Positions 24,007 to 31,921 of a stretch of 42,936 bases of DNA are shown piece by piece. Position numbers and translations under genes: made by a program. The DNA is from Tissierellales bacterium (GTDB lineage Bacteria > Bacillota > Clostridia > Tissierellales > Tissierellaceae): contig JASLAT010000024.1 in NCBI GenBank assembly GCA_030146915.1, positions 1 through 42,936 on the forward strand, written 5' to 3'. How positions within the stretch are numbered: the stretch's first letter is position 1; each line of letters starts with the position of its first letter. Under the pieces are notes generated by a model that was given only the letters and a program-made list of their open reading frames with translations, was not told the DNA's origin and searched no databases.

Positions 24007-24570
24007 ATGGCTGAAGCCATAATAAATTTATCTTTTGATATAGAAGAAAAAATAAAAACAAATAAAAATTTAGTATTGAAAAAAGCATTCTTTGATTATT
24101 ATGATAGAGTTTATAAGTTTTTTATCTATAGAACTAATAATGAAGATATTTCTGAAGAATTAACATCCATAGTTTTTGAAAAGTTAGTAGTAAATATAGA
24201 TAAATATGATAGTAAAAAATCTCCTTTTAGCTCTTGGATATTTACTATTGCTAGAAACTCTATGTATGATTACTTTAGAAAAAATGGAAGGTTTATCAGA
24301 ACTTCAATAGATGAATATGAGGATATATTAGAATCAGATGAAAATATTGAAAATAAAATAAGTAGTCGCGAAACTAATAGTGAATTATTAAAGGTATTAG
24401 AAAATTTAGATGACAGAGAAAGGAACATAATATCATATAAGTTTGGAGCTGGATTACAGAATGTAGAAATAGCTGAAATTATGAATTTAAGTCCAACAAA
24501 TGTAGGATCTATATTATACCGTTCCATGAAAAAATTAAAAGAGCTATTGGAGGAGGATAAAAATGAATAA
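24007..24570 (+). CDS. ECF-type RNA polymerase sigma factor
   Basis: ATG 24007 is preferred; the in-frame GTG at 23998 lies inside the AGGAGTG ribosome binding site. The 187-residue product has sigma region 2 (ISEELTSIVFEKLVVNIDKY, SSWIFTIARNSMYDYFRK) and region 4 (LENLDDRERNIISYKFGAG, NVEIAEIMNLSPTNVGSILYRSMKKLKELL), with the short linker of extracytoplasmic-function sigma factors. It would direct RNA polymerase to a small stress regulon. Its stop codon overlaps the start of the next gene by 8 bases (ATGAATAA), the usual arrangement with an anti-sigma factor. Confidence 0.9.
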   Translation: MAEAIINLSFDIEEKIKTNKNLVLKKAFFDYYDRVYKFFIYRTNNEDISEELTSIVFEKLVVNIDKYDSKKSPFSSWIFTIARNSMYDYFRKNGRFIRTSIDEYEDILESDENIENKISSRETNSELLKVLENLDDRERNIISYKFGAGLQNVEIAEIMNLSPTNVGSILYRSMKKLKELLEEDKNE

Positions 24571-25480
24571 AAGGGAAGAAGATTTATTAAAAGCTATAGA
24601 TGAATATCTTGATAAGGGAAAAGCTCCAAATTTAGATAAAGAGAATGAAGATTTATTTAATTTAGCTAGATCTTTATCAGAGGTAGATATAGAAGTTGAC
24701 CAAGATATTAAAAAACAAACATATGAAAAAATAATTAATACAAAAGAGGAGAAGGTTAAGATGAAAAACAATAAATTAGTTAAGAAGGTAGCATCATTTG
24801 CATTAGTAGGTTTTATAGGTTTTTCTGCCGTACAAACTGGATTTGCACAAGATATGTATAATAGAGTAAAGAATATAATAAAGTTAAATCATGTTAGTAT
24901 TGAAGAAGAATATAATGAAGGACAATCACATAAACTTCCTGAGCAATTATTAGGAAAAATCTATGATGAAGATGGTAAGGTAGTAACGATTCTTAATGAA
25001 GATATGAGAATATTTAATAAAGATGGGGAAGAAATTCATCATATAGATTTTGAAAACAAAAGTGTAGAAACCGAAGAAGAGCTTGTTCAAAGTTTAGAAA
25101 TAAAAGATTTAAAGGAGGCAAAAGAGTTAGTTAAATTTAGCTTACAAGTACCTAGTAGATTACCTGAAGGCTATGAATTTAAAATGGTAGAATTTTATGG
25201 AGAAAATAGAGAAGATTTAAGTGGTGAATATGCTACTTTAGTTTATGTAAATAAGGATAATGAACAAGAGTTTTATATATCTGAAAGATTAGCAAATGAA
25301 GAAAATTCATTTGAAGGCGCTGGCGAAGGAATAGAAGAAGTTAAAATTGATGGAAACAGAGCTATAGTTGATAGCAGGGGTAATCTTGATATAGAAATTG
25401 ATGATGCTATTGTATCTATAATAAGTGGTGGGAAATTAACAAAATCTCAGTCAATGGATCTTGTAAAAAGCATGAAATAA
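24563..25480 (+). CDS. Probable anti-sigma factor, DUF4367-like extracellular domain
   Basis: A 305-residue protein with a short charged cytoplasmic N-terminus (about 70 residues), one membrane helix (about residues 75-95, VASFALVGFIGFSAVQTGFA) and a large outer domain. The part from LVKFSLQVPSRLPEGYEFKMVEFYG onward resembles DUF4367, a domain common in membrane proteins cotranscribed with ECF sigma factors. It probably holds the sigma factor at the membrane and releases it on an envelope signal; the zinc anti-sigma motif HxxxCxxC is absent. It starts within the sigma gene's last codons, and the ribosome binding site GGAGGAT lies inside that gene. Confidence 0.82.
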   Translation: MNKREEDLLKAIDEYLDKGKAPNLDKENEDLFNLARSLSEVDIEVDQDIKKQTYEKIINTKEEKVKMKNNKLVKKVASFALVGFIGFSAVQTGFAQDMYNRVKNIIKLNHVSIEEEYNEGQSHKLPEQLLGKIYDEDGKVVTILNEDMRIFNKDGEEIHHIDFENKSVETEEELVQSLEIKDLKEAKELVKFSLQVPSRLPEGYEFKMVEFYGENREDLSGEYATLVYVNKDNEQEFYISERLANEENSFEGAGEGIEEVKIDGNRAIVDSRGNLDIEIDDAIVSIISGGKLTKSQSMDLVKSMK

Positions 25481-25522
25481 ATAAAAGATATACTAATAAA
25501 ATTACAGTCTAATATGAAAATA

Positions 25523-25550
25523 AAAAGGGAGAGCTTAAGCTCTCCCTTTT
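25523..25550. terminator. Bidirectional terminator
   Basis: The perfect palindrome AAAAGGGAGAGCTT plus its complement lies between the convergent anti-sigma and symporter genes, ending in TTTT on the plus strand and TTTTTATTTT on the minus strand. Confidence 0.88.
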
Positions 25551-25563
25551 AAATACCCAGTCT

Positions 25564-25591
25564 AATTTTTAACTTTTAATTTTTAACTTTT
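25564..25591. repeat. 14-bp tandem duplication at the end of the symporter gene
   Basis: AATTTTTAACTTTT occurs twice back to back (25564-25577 and 25578-25591). On the minus strand it covers the last codons and stop of the symporter gene; the second copy lies just past the stop. The protein end (NELKVKN) is unchanged by the duplication. Confidence 0.85.
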
Positions 25592-26751
25592 AATTCGTTG
25601 CCTGAAATTTTATTTACCAGTATAGCTATAGCACCATCACCTGTAATATTTGTAGCTGTACCAAAACTATCTTGTGCAAGATAAAGTGCAATCATTAGAG
25701 TTAGAAGTGGTTGTGAGAAGCCTAGCATAGATTCTAACAAACCTAGTGCGGCCATTACAGCTCCACCTGGAACTCCTGGTGCTGCTACCATAGTTATACC
25801 TAACATAAGTATAAAAGGCATCATCATGGAAAAACCTATATCCATTCCTGATATCATCATTATAGCAGTAGCACATGTTACCAGCGTTATAGTACTTCCT
25901 GATAAATGTATAGTTGCACAAAGTGGTATAACAAAATCTGCAACATCATCTGCAACACCATTTTCTTTAGTTTGCTTTAGAGTAACAGGTATAGTTGCAG
26001 CTGAGGATTGAGTACCAACAGCTGTAAAATAAGCTGGAATCATATTAATTAAAGATTTAATAGGATTACCTCCAGCAATAGTTCCTGCAACAAAAAATTG
26101 AAATAGAAGCGTAACTATATGCATAATTATTATAAGTATAAAAACCTTTGAAAAAACTGATAATATATCAAACACTTGACCTGCATGAGCCATATTAGCA
26201 AAGATACCGCATATATGTAGAGGTAAAAGTGGTATTATTAAATTATTTATTAAATTAGATACTATTTCTTGAAACTCTTTCATTACTTTTTTTATAGTGT
26301 CTCCCTTTAAGAAAGCAATACCCACACCAATTATAAATGCTAATAATAGTGCTGTCATAACTCCAAAAATAGGAGGCATTTCGACTTCAAAAAAAGCTGT
26401 TAAAAGACCTTCCTCTGGATTAGCCGAGGTCAGATTAAGTGCCCCTTCCTTTAAAAACTTAGGTAAGATTGCTCTAGCCGATGTCAGAGCAAAAACCCCT
26501 GATATAACGGTAGACGTGTATGCAATCCCTGCAGTAACGGCTAATAATTTCCCAGCTTTTTCTCCTAGATCTCCAATACCTGGAGCTACAAAGCCAAGAA
26601 TGATCAACGGAATAACAAAATCTAAGAAATTTCCGAAAAGACCATTAAAAGTAACAAGCACTCTTACAATAGCAGCAGGTAGAAATAATCCGATTATAAT
26701 ACCAGCTACAATTGCTAAAATAATTCTTGGTAAAAGTCCTAACTTTTTCAT
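25576..26751 (-). CDS. Dicarboxylate/amino acid:cation symporter (DAACS family)
   Basis: A 391-residue membrane symporter that imports glutamate, aspartate, serine/threonine or dicarboxylates with sodium or protons. Family signatures are GTQSSAATIPVTLKQ (first hairpin, serine-rich motif), LSGSTITLVTCA, AAPGVPGGAVMAAL (second hairpin) and AQDSFGTATNITGDGAIA, where the D...N...D residues form the substrate/cation site. Two ATGs stand in tandem; the second (26751) is better spaced from AGGAGG. Single gene, convergent with the sigma/anti-sigma pair. Confidence 0.93.
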   Translation of the reverse strand: MKKLGLLPRIILAIVAGIIIGLFLPAAIVRVLVTFNGLFGNFLDFVIPLIILGFVAPGIGDLGEKAGKLLAVTAGIAYTSTVISGVFALTSARAILPKFLKEGALNLTSANPEEGLLTAFFEVEMPPIFGVMTALLLAFIIGVGIAFLKGDTIKKVMKEFQEIVSNLINNLIIPLLPLHICGIFANMAHAGQVFDILSVFSKVFILIIIMHIVTLLFQFFVAGTIAGGNPIKSLINMIPAYFTAVGTQSSAATIPVTLKQTKENGVADDVADFVIPLCATIHLSGSTITLVTCATAIMMISGMDIGFSMMMPFILMLGITMVAAPGVPGGAVMAALGLLESMLGFSQPLLTLMIALYLAQDSFGTATNITGDGAIAILVNKISGNELKVKN

Positions 26752-26879
26752 CATTCATCCTCCTTTATAAATTTTTGTTATATAAGCCTTATGCTTATAT
26801 TTTCTGTTTCTGGGTATTAACAATGTATGTTATCACAAAATTTAGAAAAAATCCAGAAGAAAATTATAAGAGGTGTAAA

Positions 26880-27371
26880 ATGAAAAAATATAAGATGGAA
26901 GAATTAAGTAAGATTGCAACAGAATGGATTGAAGAAAGAGGAGTAAAATTAGAAGATATTGCAAAGATTGTAGTGGAGATTCAGGGCAAATATCACCCTA
27001 ATTTAACAGAAGAAGTAGCTTTAGAAAATGTAAAGGCAGTACTTACTAAAAGAGAGGCAGTAAATGCTATTTTAACAGGTATAACTCTTGATAAATTGGC
27101 GGAGGAAAATAAGCTCGAAGAGCCTTTACAATCAATAGTTGAGGGAGATGCTGGTTTATATGGTATTGATGAAATAATACCTTTATCAATTGTTAATATA
27201 TATGGTACTATAGGCCTAACTAACTATGGATATTTAGATAAAGAAAAGATTGGAATAATAAAGAAGTTAGATGAATTTGATGGACAAGTTCATACTTTTT
27301 TAGATGATTTAATTGCAGCTATAGCCGCAGCGGCAGCTAGTAGAATTGCTCATTCTGAAGAAGAGGAGTAA
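26880..27371 (+). CDS. PgpA-family protein (phosphatidylglycerophosphatase A-like, YutG type)
   Basis: The open frame extends upstream to 26727 across the symporter's start, but ATG 26880 has AGAGGTG at the right distance and gives the family N-terminus. The 163-residue product matches the soluble YutG/PgpA group: KAVLTKREAVNAILTGITLDKLAEE, EPLQSIVEGDAGLYGIDE, IVNIYGTIGLTNYGYLDK and GQVHTFLDDLIAAIAAAAASRIAH, with the conserved acidic and His residues. PgpA enzymes dephosphorylate phosphatidylglycerophosphate, but this subgroup lacks membrane helices and its activity is less certain. Monocistronic, followed by a strong terminator. Confidence 0.88.
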   Translation: MKKYKMEELSKIATEWIEERGVKLEDIAKIVVEIQGKYHPNLTEEVALENVKAVLTKREAVNAILTGITLDKLAEENKLEEPLQSIVEGDAGLYGIDEIIPLSIVNIYGTIGLTNYGYLDKEKIGIIKKLDEFDGQVHTFLDDLIAAIAAAAASRIAHSEEEE

Positions 27372-27382
27372 ATATAAAAGGT

Positions 27383-27413
27383 AAAAGACAGGTGGATAAT
27401 CCACCTGTCTTTT
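27383..27413. terminator. Bidirectional terminator
   Basis: AAAAGACAGGTGGA - TAA - TCCACCTGTCTTTT, between the convergent PgpA-like and M20 peptidase genes. Confidence 0.9.
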
Positions 27414-27438
27414 AAGGTTATAAATTCTAATAATAATT

Positions 27439-28545
27439 TTATGCATTTTTAATGATAGAATAAACCATTTCAGCAGATTTAATTAAATTATCAACAGTTA
27501 TATACTCATTAACTGTATGAACTTTTTCCATACCTGTGCCTAGATTAATACTATCTATACCTATGCCATTGAATATATTAGTATCAGATCCTCCACCGGT
27601 TGAAATTATCTTATAGTCTATGTTCATATCCTTGAAAGCTTTTTTAGCTAGATTAACAGGAAGACTATCTTTAGAAATAGAAAAAACTGGGTATTTTTCT
27701 TCTATCTCAATATCTACTTTTGCAGTAAAATCATCTGCTGCCCTTTGTATTTCTTCTATCATGTGTTTCAATTGTTTATCGAGCTTATCTTTATTTAAAC
27801 TTCTACATTCAAACTTAAGTTCAACCAAATCTGTAACTATATTGGTAGCAGAGCCACCAGAGATAATACCTACATTTGCTGTAGTTTCTTCATCTATTCT
27901 AAGAAGATTCATATTATCAATGGCTCTAGCTGCTACCTGTATAGCATTTATTCCTTCCTCAGGATTAAGACCAGCATGTGCAGATTTTCCGTGGAATTTG
28001 GCACTTATTTGTGTTTGTGCAGGCCCTTTAGTAACTATAGTACCTACATCACCACCGCTGTCCAATACAAAAGCTACTTTAGAGTCAATAAGACTATAAT
28101 CTAGGTAGCTACTTCCTCTAAGTCCGTTTTCTTCACATACAGTAAAGACAACTGTAATATCCCCATGGTCAAGGTCATCTTCTATTACCCTTCTAATTCC
28201 TTCTACGATAGCAACTATTCCAGATTTATCATCTGATGATAGTATAGTATCCCCTTTAGAATAGATGACACCATCCTTAATTACAGGTTTTATACCCTCG
28301 TAAGGGCCTACTGTATCTAAATGAGCTGAAAACATCAATTTTTCCCTATCTTTATTTCCAGGAAGATAGGCTATTAAGTTTCCAGTATTTGATCCAGTTT
28401 TTTTCATTGAATCATCAAAAGTAACTTTAAAACCTATATCTTCTAAATCTTTTTTAACCACTAAAGCAAAATCTTTTTCTTGTCCGCTAGGACTTTCTAT
28501 TTGAACATATTTTAAAAATTTGTCTATAACTCTATTGTCTGCCAT
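27439..28545 (-). CDS. M20-family peptidase (peptidase T-like)
   Basis: A 368-residue zinc metallopeptidase of the M20 family, close to PepT/PepT-2 aminotripeptidases. The ligand set is visible: SAHLDTV (zinc His and Asp), SSDDKSG (bridging Asp), CEENGLRGS (catalytic Glu and zinc Glu), FVLDSGG and MEKVHTVNEY (last zinc His). The dimerisation domain lies in the middle (KFHGKSAHAGLNPEEGINAI). Of two tandem ATGs the second (28545) is better spaced from GGAGG. It begins 27 bases after the arginase gene on the same strand and is probably cotranscribed, linking peptide breakdown to arginine use. Confidence 0.92.
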   Translation of the reverse strand: MADNRVIDKFLKYVQIESPSGQEKDFALVVKKDLEDIGFKVTFDDSMKKTGSNTGNLIAYLPGNKDREKLMFSAHLDTVGPYEGIKPVIKDGVIYSKGDTILSSDDKSGIVAIVEGIRRVIEDDLDHGDITVVFTVCEENGLRGSSYLDYSLIDSKVAFVLDSGGDVGTIVTKGPAQTQISAKFHGKSAHAGLNPEEGINAIQVAARAIDNMNLLRIDEETTANVGIISGGSATNIVTDLVELKFECRSLNKDKLDKQLKHMIEEIQRAADDFTAKVDIEIEEKYPVFSISKDSLPVNLAKKAFKDMNIDYKIISTGGGSDTNIFNGIGIDSINLGTGMEKVHTVNEYITVDNLIKSAEMVYSIIKNA

Positions 28546-28572
28546 CATCCACCTCCGAAAAACTAGCTGAAA

Positions 28573-29490
28573 CTATTTCTTTTCTATACTATTGAAAACA
28601 GTTTCTAGCAATTCCATACAATTTTTAACTGTTAAATCTGGGTCTTCAACTAATGTAGGATTAAGTTCCACAAAATCCATAGATTTAACGAAACCTTCTT
28701 TTAGGAAAGTAGATAAAACATATTTACCTTCTTCCATATTAAATCCTCCATCTACTGGTGTTCCAGTAGCAGGTACAAGTGAAGCGTCCATAGCATCTAT
28801 ATCAAAGCTTAGGTGTACATTTTCTACTCCTGAAGCTTTAACTTTCTCTATAACCTCTTCAACTGTTTCCTTAACCCCTTTTTCACGAACATCTTTCATT
28901 TCGTACATGTGTAAGCCTACTTTATCTGCAAGTACATACTCCCCATCATCTAGGTCTCTTGCAGCAATTATATATACATTTTCAGGTTTTACCTTCATAC
29001 CGTCAAAATAAACACTAGTTAAGTCTTCATGTCCTTCATTCATAGAAATTGCCAGCGGCATTCCATGGATATTACCTGAAGGTGAAGATTCTGGTGTATT
29101 TATATCACCATGAGCGTCAATCCATATAACAGCATAGTTATCTAAGTCGTTATGATGAGCTGATGCTCCAGCAACAGATCCTATTCCTAGTGAATGGTCT
29201 CCCCCAACTATTAATGGGAAATTTCCACCCTTAAGTGAATTGTGTACCTGTTCTGCTAAGTTAGCATTAACTTCAACCAAAGGTTGTAAAAATTTCAAAT
29301 GGTCATGCCATTTGTATTTGTCCTCGTCCTTTAGCTCAGGAACATAAGTATTACCAACATCATAAACTTCATGTCCTGCCTCTTTAGCCAGTTTAACGAT
29401 TCCTTCCATTCTCAACGTAATTGGCCCCTCTTGAGCACCGTCCTTACCACATCCGTAAGTTAGTGGCACCCCAATTATGTTAATATTCAT
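28573..29490 (-). CDS. rocF: Arginase (ureohydrolase family)
   Basis: A 305-residue manganese enzyme that splits arginine to ornithine and urea. Metal ligands are His99 (GGDHSLGIG), Asp125, His127 and Asp129 (WIDAHGDIN), and Asp230 and Asp232 (SFDIDAMDAS). SGNIHGMPLA and the region near residue 140 fit arginase better than agmatinase, although other ureohydrolases such as formiminoglutamase or agmatinase cannot be fully excluded. GAGGGGG lies upstream of the ATG. First gene of a two-gene operon with the M20 peptidase. Confidence 0.87.
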   Translation of the reverse strand: MNINIIGVPLTYGCGKDGAQEGPITLRMEGIVKLAKEAGHEVYDVGNTYVPELKDEDKYKWHDHLKFLQPLVEVNANLAEQVHNSLKGGNFPLIVGGDHSLGIGSVAGASAHHNDLDNYAVIWIDAHGDINTPESSPSGNIHGMPLAISMNEGHEDLTSVYFDGMKVKPENVYIIAARDLDDGEYVLADKVGLHMYEMKDVREKGVKETVEEVIEKVKASGVENVHLSFDIDAMDASLVPATGTPVDGGFNMEEGKYVLSTFLKEGFVKSMDFVELNPTLVEDPDLTVKNCMELLETVFNSIEKK

Positions 29491-29667
29491 TTTTCAAAAA
29501 CCCCCTCTATTTTAAAAAACAATGGCTTACAAATCTATTATACAGTATTTTCTGAAAAATGGAAATAAAAAAACAAGTTTCTTAGTATAAGAGCAAAATA
29601 TGTCCAATAAAACTTAAGGAAAAGGGTATAAGTAGGTAAAGTATATAAATTTTTAGGAGGAATAGTA

Positions 29668-30336
29668 ATGGGAAACTCACAAGATGTAGTTGAATTTTTC
29701 AAGAACATGAAAATTTGTTCCCAAATAACAGATAGAAAGCAAGTTTCTAGGGAAGATATGGAGAAGATTTTAGAAGTAGGTAGATTATCCGTCAGTTCTT
29801 TTGGTTTAGAACCCTGGAAATTTTTAGTAGTAGAGAACAAATATATAAAAAGCCAAATATGTAAATTGGCTAGAGGTATAAAAAAAGAAATGAAGCAAGC
29901 TGATTATATGGTAATTATCTTAGCAAGAAATTATCAGCAGTTAGATTATAATTCACCATATGTTAGATACATGATGGAAGAAATTCAGGAAACACCAGAG
30001 GATGAGATAAATAAAAGAATTGATAATTATAAGTTGTTTTTAGAGGAAGATTTTAATATAATTTCAGATAGTAAAAGTATAACTGGTTGGATAGGTAAGC
30101 AAACCTATATTCCAATGGCGAATATGATGGTAGCTGCTAATCAACTAGGGATAGTTCCATGCCCAATTGAGGGATTTAATAAGGCTAAGTTGGAAGAGTT
30201 TTTAATTCACGAAAATCTTTATGACAGGGATAAATATAATATATCCTGTATTTTAACTTTTGGCTATAGTGATCAAAATAAAAATTATCCTAAGAAAAGA
30301 AGGCCAAAAGAAGAGGTTATAGAATGGATAGAATAG
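29668..30336 (+). CDS. Nitroreductase family protein
   Basis: A 222-residue FMN-dependent nitroreductase-fold protein. It has DMEKILEVGRLSVSSFGLEPWKFLVVEN, the usual Pro/Ser-rich FMN-binding and dimer segment, and TYIPMANMMVAANQLGIVPCPIEGFN, the second conserved block. The N-terminal Arg-x-Ser-x-Arg motif that commonly binds the FMN phosphate is replaced by KICSQITDRKQ. The substrate is unknown; such enzymes reduce nitro compounds, quinones or enones with NAD(P)H. ATG start with AGGAGG 8 bases upstream. The RNase H gene begins 10 bases downstream, likely in the same operon. Confidence 0.88.
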   Translation: MGNSQDVVEFFKNMKICSQITDRKQVSREDMEKILEVGRLSVSSFGLEPWKFLVVENKYIKSQICKLARGIKKEMKQADYMVIILARNYQQLDYNSPYVRYMMEEIQETPEDEINKRIDNYKLFLEEDFNIISDSKSITGWIGKQTYIPMANMMVAANQLGIVPCPIEGFNKAKLEEFLIHENLYDRDKYNISCILTFGYSDQNKNYPKKRRPKEEVIEWIE

Positions 30337-30345
30337 GAGAGAAAT

Positions 30346-30969
30346 ATGGCATATTACGCAGTTAGAAAAGGACATAAACCAGGAATATATAATAGCTGGG
30401 CGGAGTGCGAAATGCAGGTTAAAGCATATTCTGGAGCTGAATTTAAGAAGTTTAAGAGTTTTAAAGAAGCAAATAATTATATAAAAGGAGAGAAATCATC
30501 ATTAGTCAGTAGGGAAACATCAAATAACAAGTTTTTAACAGAGGATAACCTAAAAAATGATCAAGAAGCAATAGCTTATGTAGATGGAAGTTATGATGCT
30601 TCTACAAGAAGCTATGGTGCAGGAGTTGTTTTTTTAACGACTAAGGGTAAAGAAACTTTTTCAGCTAGAGATAATGAAAAAGATCTAGCAGAAATGAGAA
30701 ATGTATCAGGAGAGTTAAAGGCTGCTATGATGGCTATGGAATATGCTTTAGATCAAGATTATAAGAAACTTTATTTACATTATGATTATCAAGGTATAGA
30801 ATCCTGGGCTAAAGGTGAGTGGAAAAGAAACAAGGAAGGAACCAAGAGCTATAAGTCTTTCTATGATTCAATAAAAGATGACTTAGAGGTAGTATTTATA
30901 AAAGTTCCTGCACATGCAGGTATTAAATATAATGAGGAAGCAGACAAATTAGCTAAAGATTCACTTTAG
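30346..30969 (+). CDS. rnhA: Ribonuclease H with N-terminal RNA/DNA hybrid-binding domain
   Basis: A 207-residue two-domain RNase H. Residues 1-48 (YYAVRKGHKPGIYNSW, YSGAEFKKFKSFKEANNYI) form the caulimovirus viroplasmin-like hybrid-binding domain found in eukaryotic RNase H1. The catalytic domain follows with AYVDGSYD (first Asp), GELKAAMMA (Glu), HYDYQGIESW (Asp) and GIKYNEEADKLAKDS (last Asp region). It cleaves RNA in RNA-DNA hybrids. The 3' end overlaps the convergent deaminase gene by 4 bases, and the terminator stem lies inside its last codons. Confidence 0.93.
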   Translation: MAYYAVRKGHKPGIYNSWAECEMQVKAYSGAEFKKFKSFKEANNYIKGEKSSLVSRETSNNKFLTEDNLKNDQEAIAYVDGSYDASTRSYGAGVVFLTTKGKETFSARDNEKDLAEMRNVSGELKAAMMAMEYALDQDYKKLYLHYDYQGIESWAKGEWKRNKEGTKSYKSFYDSIKDDLEVVFIKVPAHAGIKYNEEADKLAKDSL

Positions 30970-30980
30970 CTAATTTTTTT
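30946..30980. terminator. Bidirectional terminator embedded in coding sequence
   Basis: Stem AAATTAGCTAAAG (30946-30958) with CTTTAGCTAATTT (30964-30976), loop ATTCA, then T residues on the plus strand. It overlaps the last codons of both rnhA (+) and the dCMP deaminase gene (-), because the two genes themselves overlap by 4 bases. Confidence 0.8.
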
Positions 30981-31388
30981 ATAACTTATTTTATTTTCAT
31001 TTAAAAGTTCAATAGCATACTCATCTATTCTGTAGTCATATCTATAATATATAGATTTAATTCCTGCCTGAATTAAGGATTTAGTACAGTTAAGACATGG
31101 AAAGTGTGTTACATATGCCTTACATCCATCAACAGAAATTCCTTCTTTAGCACAATATAAAAGAGCATTCATTTCAGCATGTATAGTGGCTATACAGTGA
31201 CCATCTCTCATTGTATGACCAACATCATCACAGTGCGAATTTCCAGTAATAGAGCCATTATATCCAGTAGATACTATCCTGTTATCGTCATTGACAAGTA
31301 CACATCCTACCATAGCTCTATCACAGGTAGAACGAGTAGCTACTATATCAGTAATATCCATAAAATATTCATCCCAAGATTTTCTCAA
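30966..31388 (-). CDS. dCMP deaminase (ComEB-type cytidine/deoxycytidylate deaminase)
   Basis: A 140-residue zinc-dependent deaminase of the deoxycytidylate family, which makes dUMP for thymidylate synthesis. The catalytic site is His70-Ala-Glu72 (TIHAEMNALLYCA) and Cys98-x-x-Cys101 (HFPCLNCTKSLIQAGI). The N-terminal SWDEYFMDITDIVATRSTCDRAMVGCVLV and GYNGSITGNSHCDD match the dCMP deaminase subgroup, including the cysteine/histidine residues of its second metal site. ATG start. It is convergent with rnhA. Confidence 0.93.
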   Translation of the reverse strand: MRKSWDEYFMDITDIVATRSTCDRAMVGCVLVNDDNRIVSTGYNGSITGNSHCDDVGHTMRDGHCIATIHAEMNALLYCAKEGISVDGCKAYVTHFPCLNCTKSLIQAGIKSIYYRYDYRIDEYAIELLNENKISYKKIS

Positions 31389-31498
31389 AATATCCCTCCT
31401 ATAAGTTAAATAATAGCATAAAAAATTATTTCATTCTATGGGGAAATTTTCTTTATTTGGGTATAGGTAATTTGGAATAAAGTATAAGGAGGAGTTGT

Positions 31499-31903
31499 AT
31501 GTTAAAAGAGTTTAAAGACTTTGCCATGAAAGGAAATATTGTTGATATGGCAGTAGGGGTTATTATAGGTGGAGCTTTTGGTAAAATAGTTTCATCATTG
31601 GTAGAAAATATAATAATGCCTATTTTTGGTATAGTTTTAGGAAAGGTTGATTTTTCTAGTTTGGCTATAACGGTAGGAGATGCTAATATAGAATATGGAC
31701 TTTTCTTAAATGCAGTTGTGGAATTTTTAATAATTTCTTTCTCTATATTTATAGTAATTAAAAAGTTAAATGAACTTACTGGAGCTGAGGAAGTAGAAGA
31801 GGAGATAACTAGTAAAGAGTGTCCTTTCTGTAAAACAGATATAGATATAGATGCTACTAGATGTCCAAACTGTACATCAGATCTTACAACGGTTCAACAG
31901 TAG
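31499..31903 (+). CDS. mscL: Large-conductance mechanosensitive channel MscL
   Basis: A 134-residue MscL channel that opens under membrane tension on hypo-osmotic shock. The N-terminal amphipathic helix (LKEFKDFAMKGNIVDMAVG) and the pore helix (VIIGGAFGKIVSSLVENIIMP) are clear, followed by the periplasmic loop and TM2 (FLIISFSIFIVIKKLN). The C-terminus carries a CxxC-x10-CxxC zinc ribbon (Cys108, Cys111, Cys122, Cys125), an extension seen in some Firmicutes MscL proteins but absent from Escherichia coli. ATG with AAGGAGGAG upstream. First of three closely spaced genes (gaps of 18 and 4 bases). Confidence 0.95.
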   Translation: MLKEFKDFAMKGNIVDMAVGVIIGGAFGKIVSSLVENIIMPIFGIVLGKVDFSSLAITVGDANIEYGLFLNAVVEFLIISFSIFIVIKKLNELTGAEEVEEEITSKECPFCKTDIDIDATRCPNCTSDLTTVQQ

Positions 31904-31921
31904 TATAAAAGGAGTGTTAGT

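Noticed and set aside
26297..26770. A 157-codon plus-strand open frame
   Set aside because: It is the complement of the symporter gene, with a Pro/Ala/Ile/Lys-biased composition and no ribosome binding site.
26727..26879. A longer N-terminus for the PgpA-like protein
   Set aside because: It would overlap the start of the divergent symporter gene, has no ribosome binding site and adds a hydrophobic stretch unlike the family; ATG 26880 fits.
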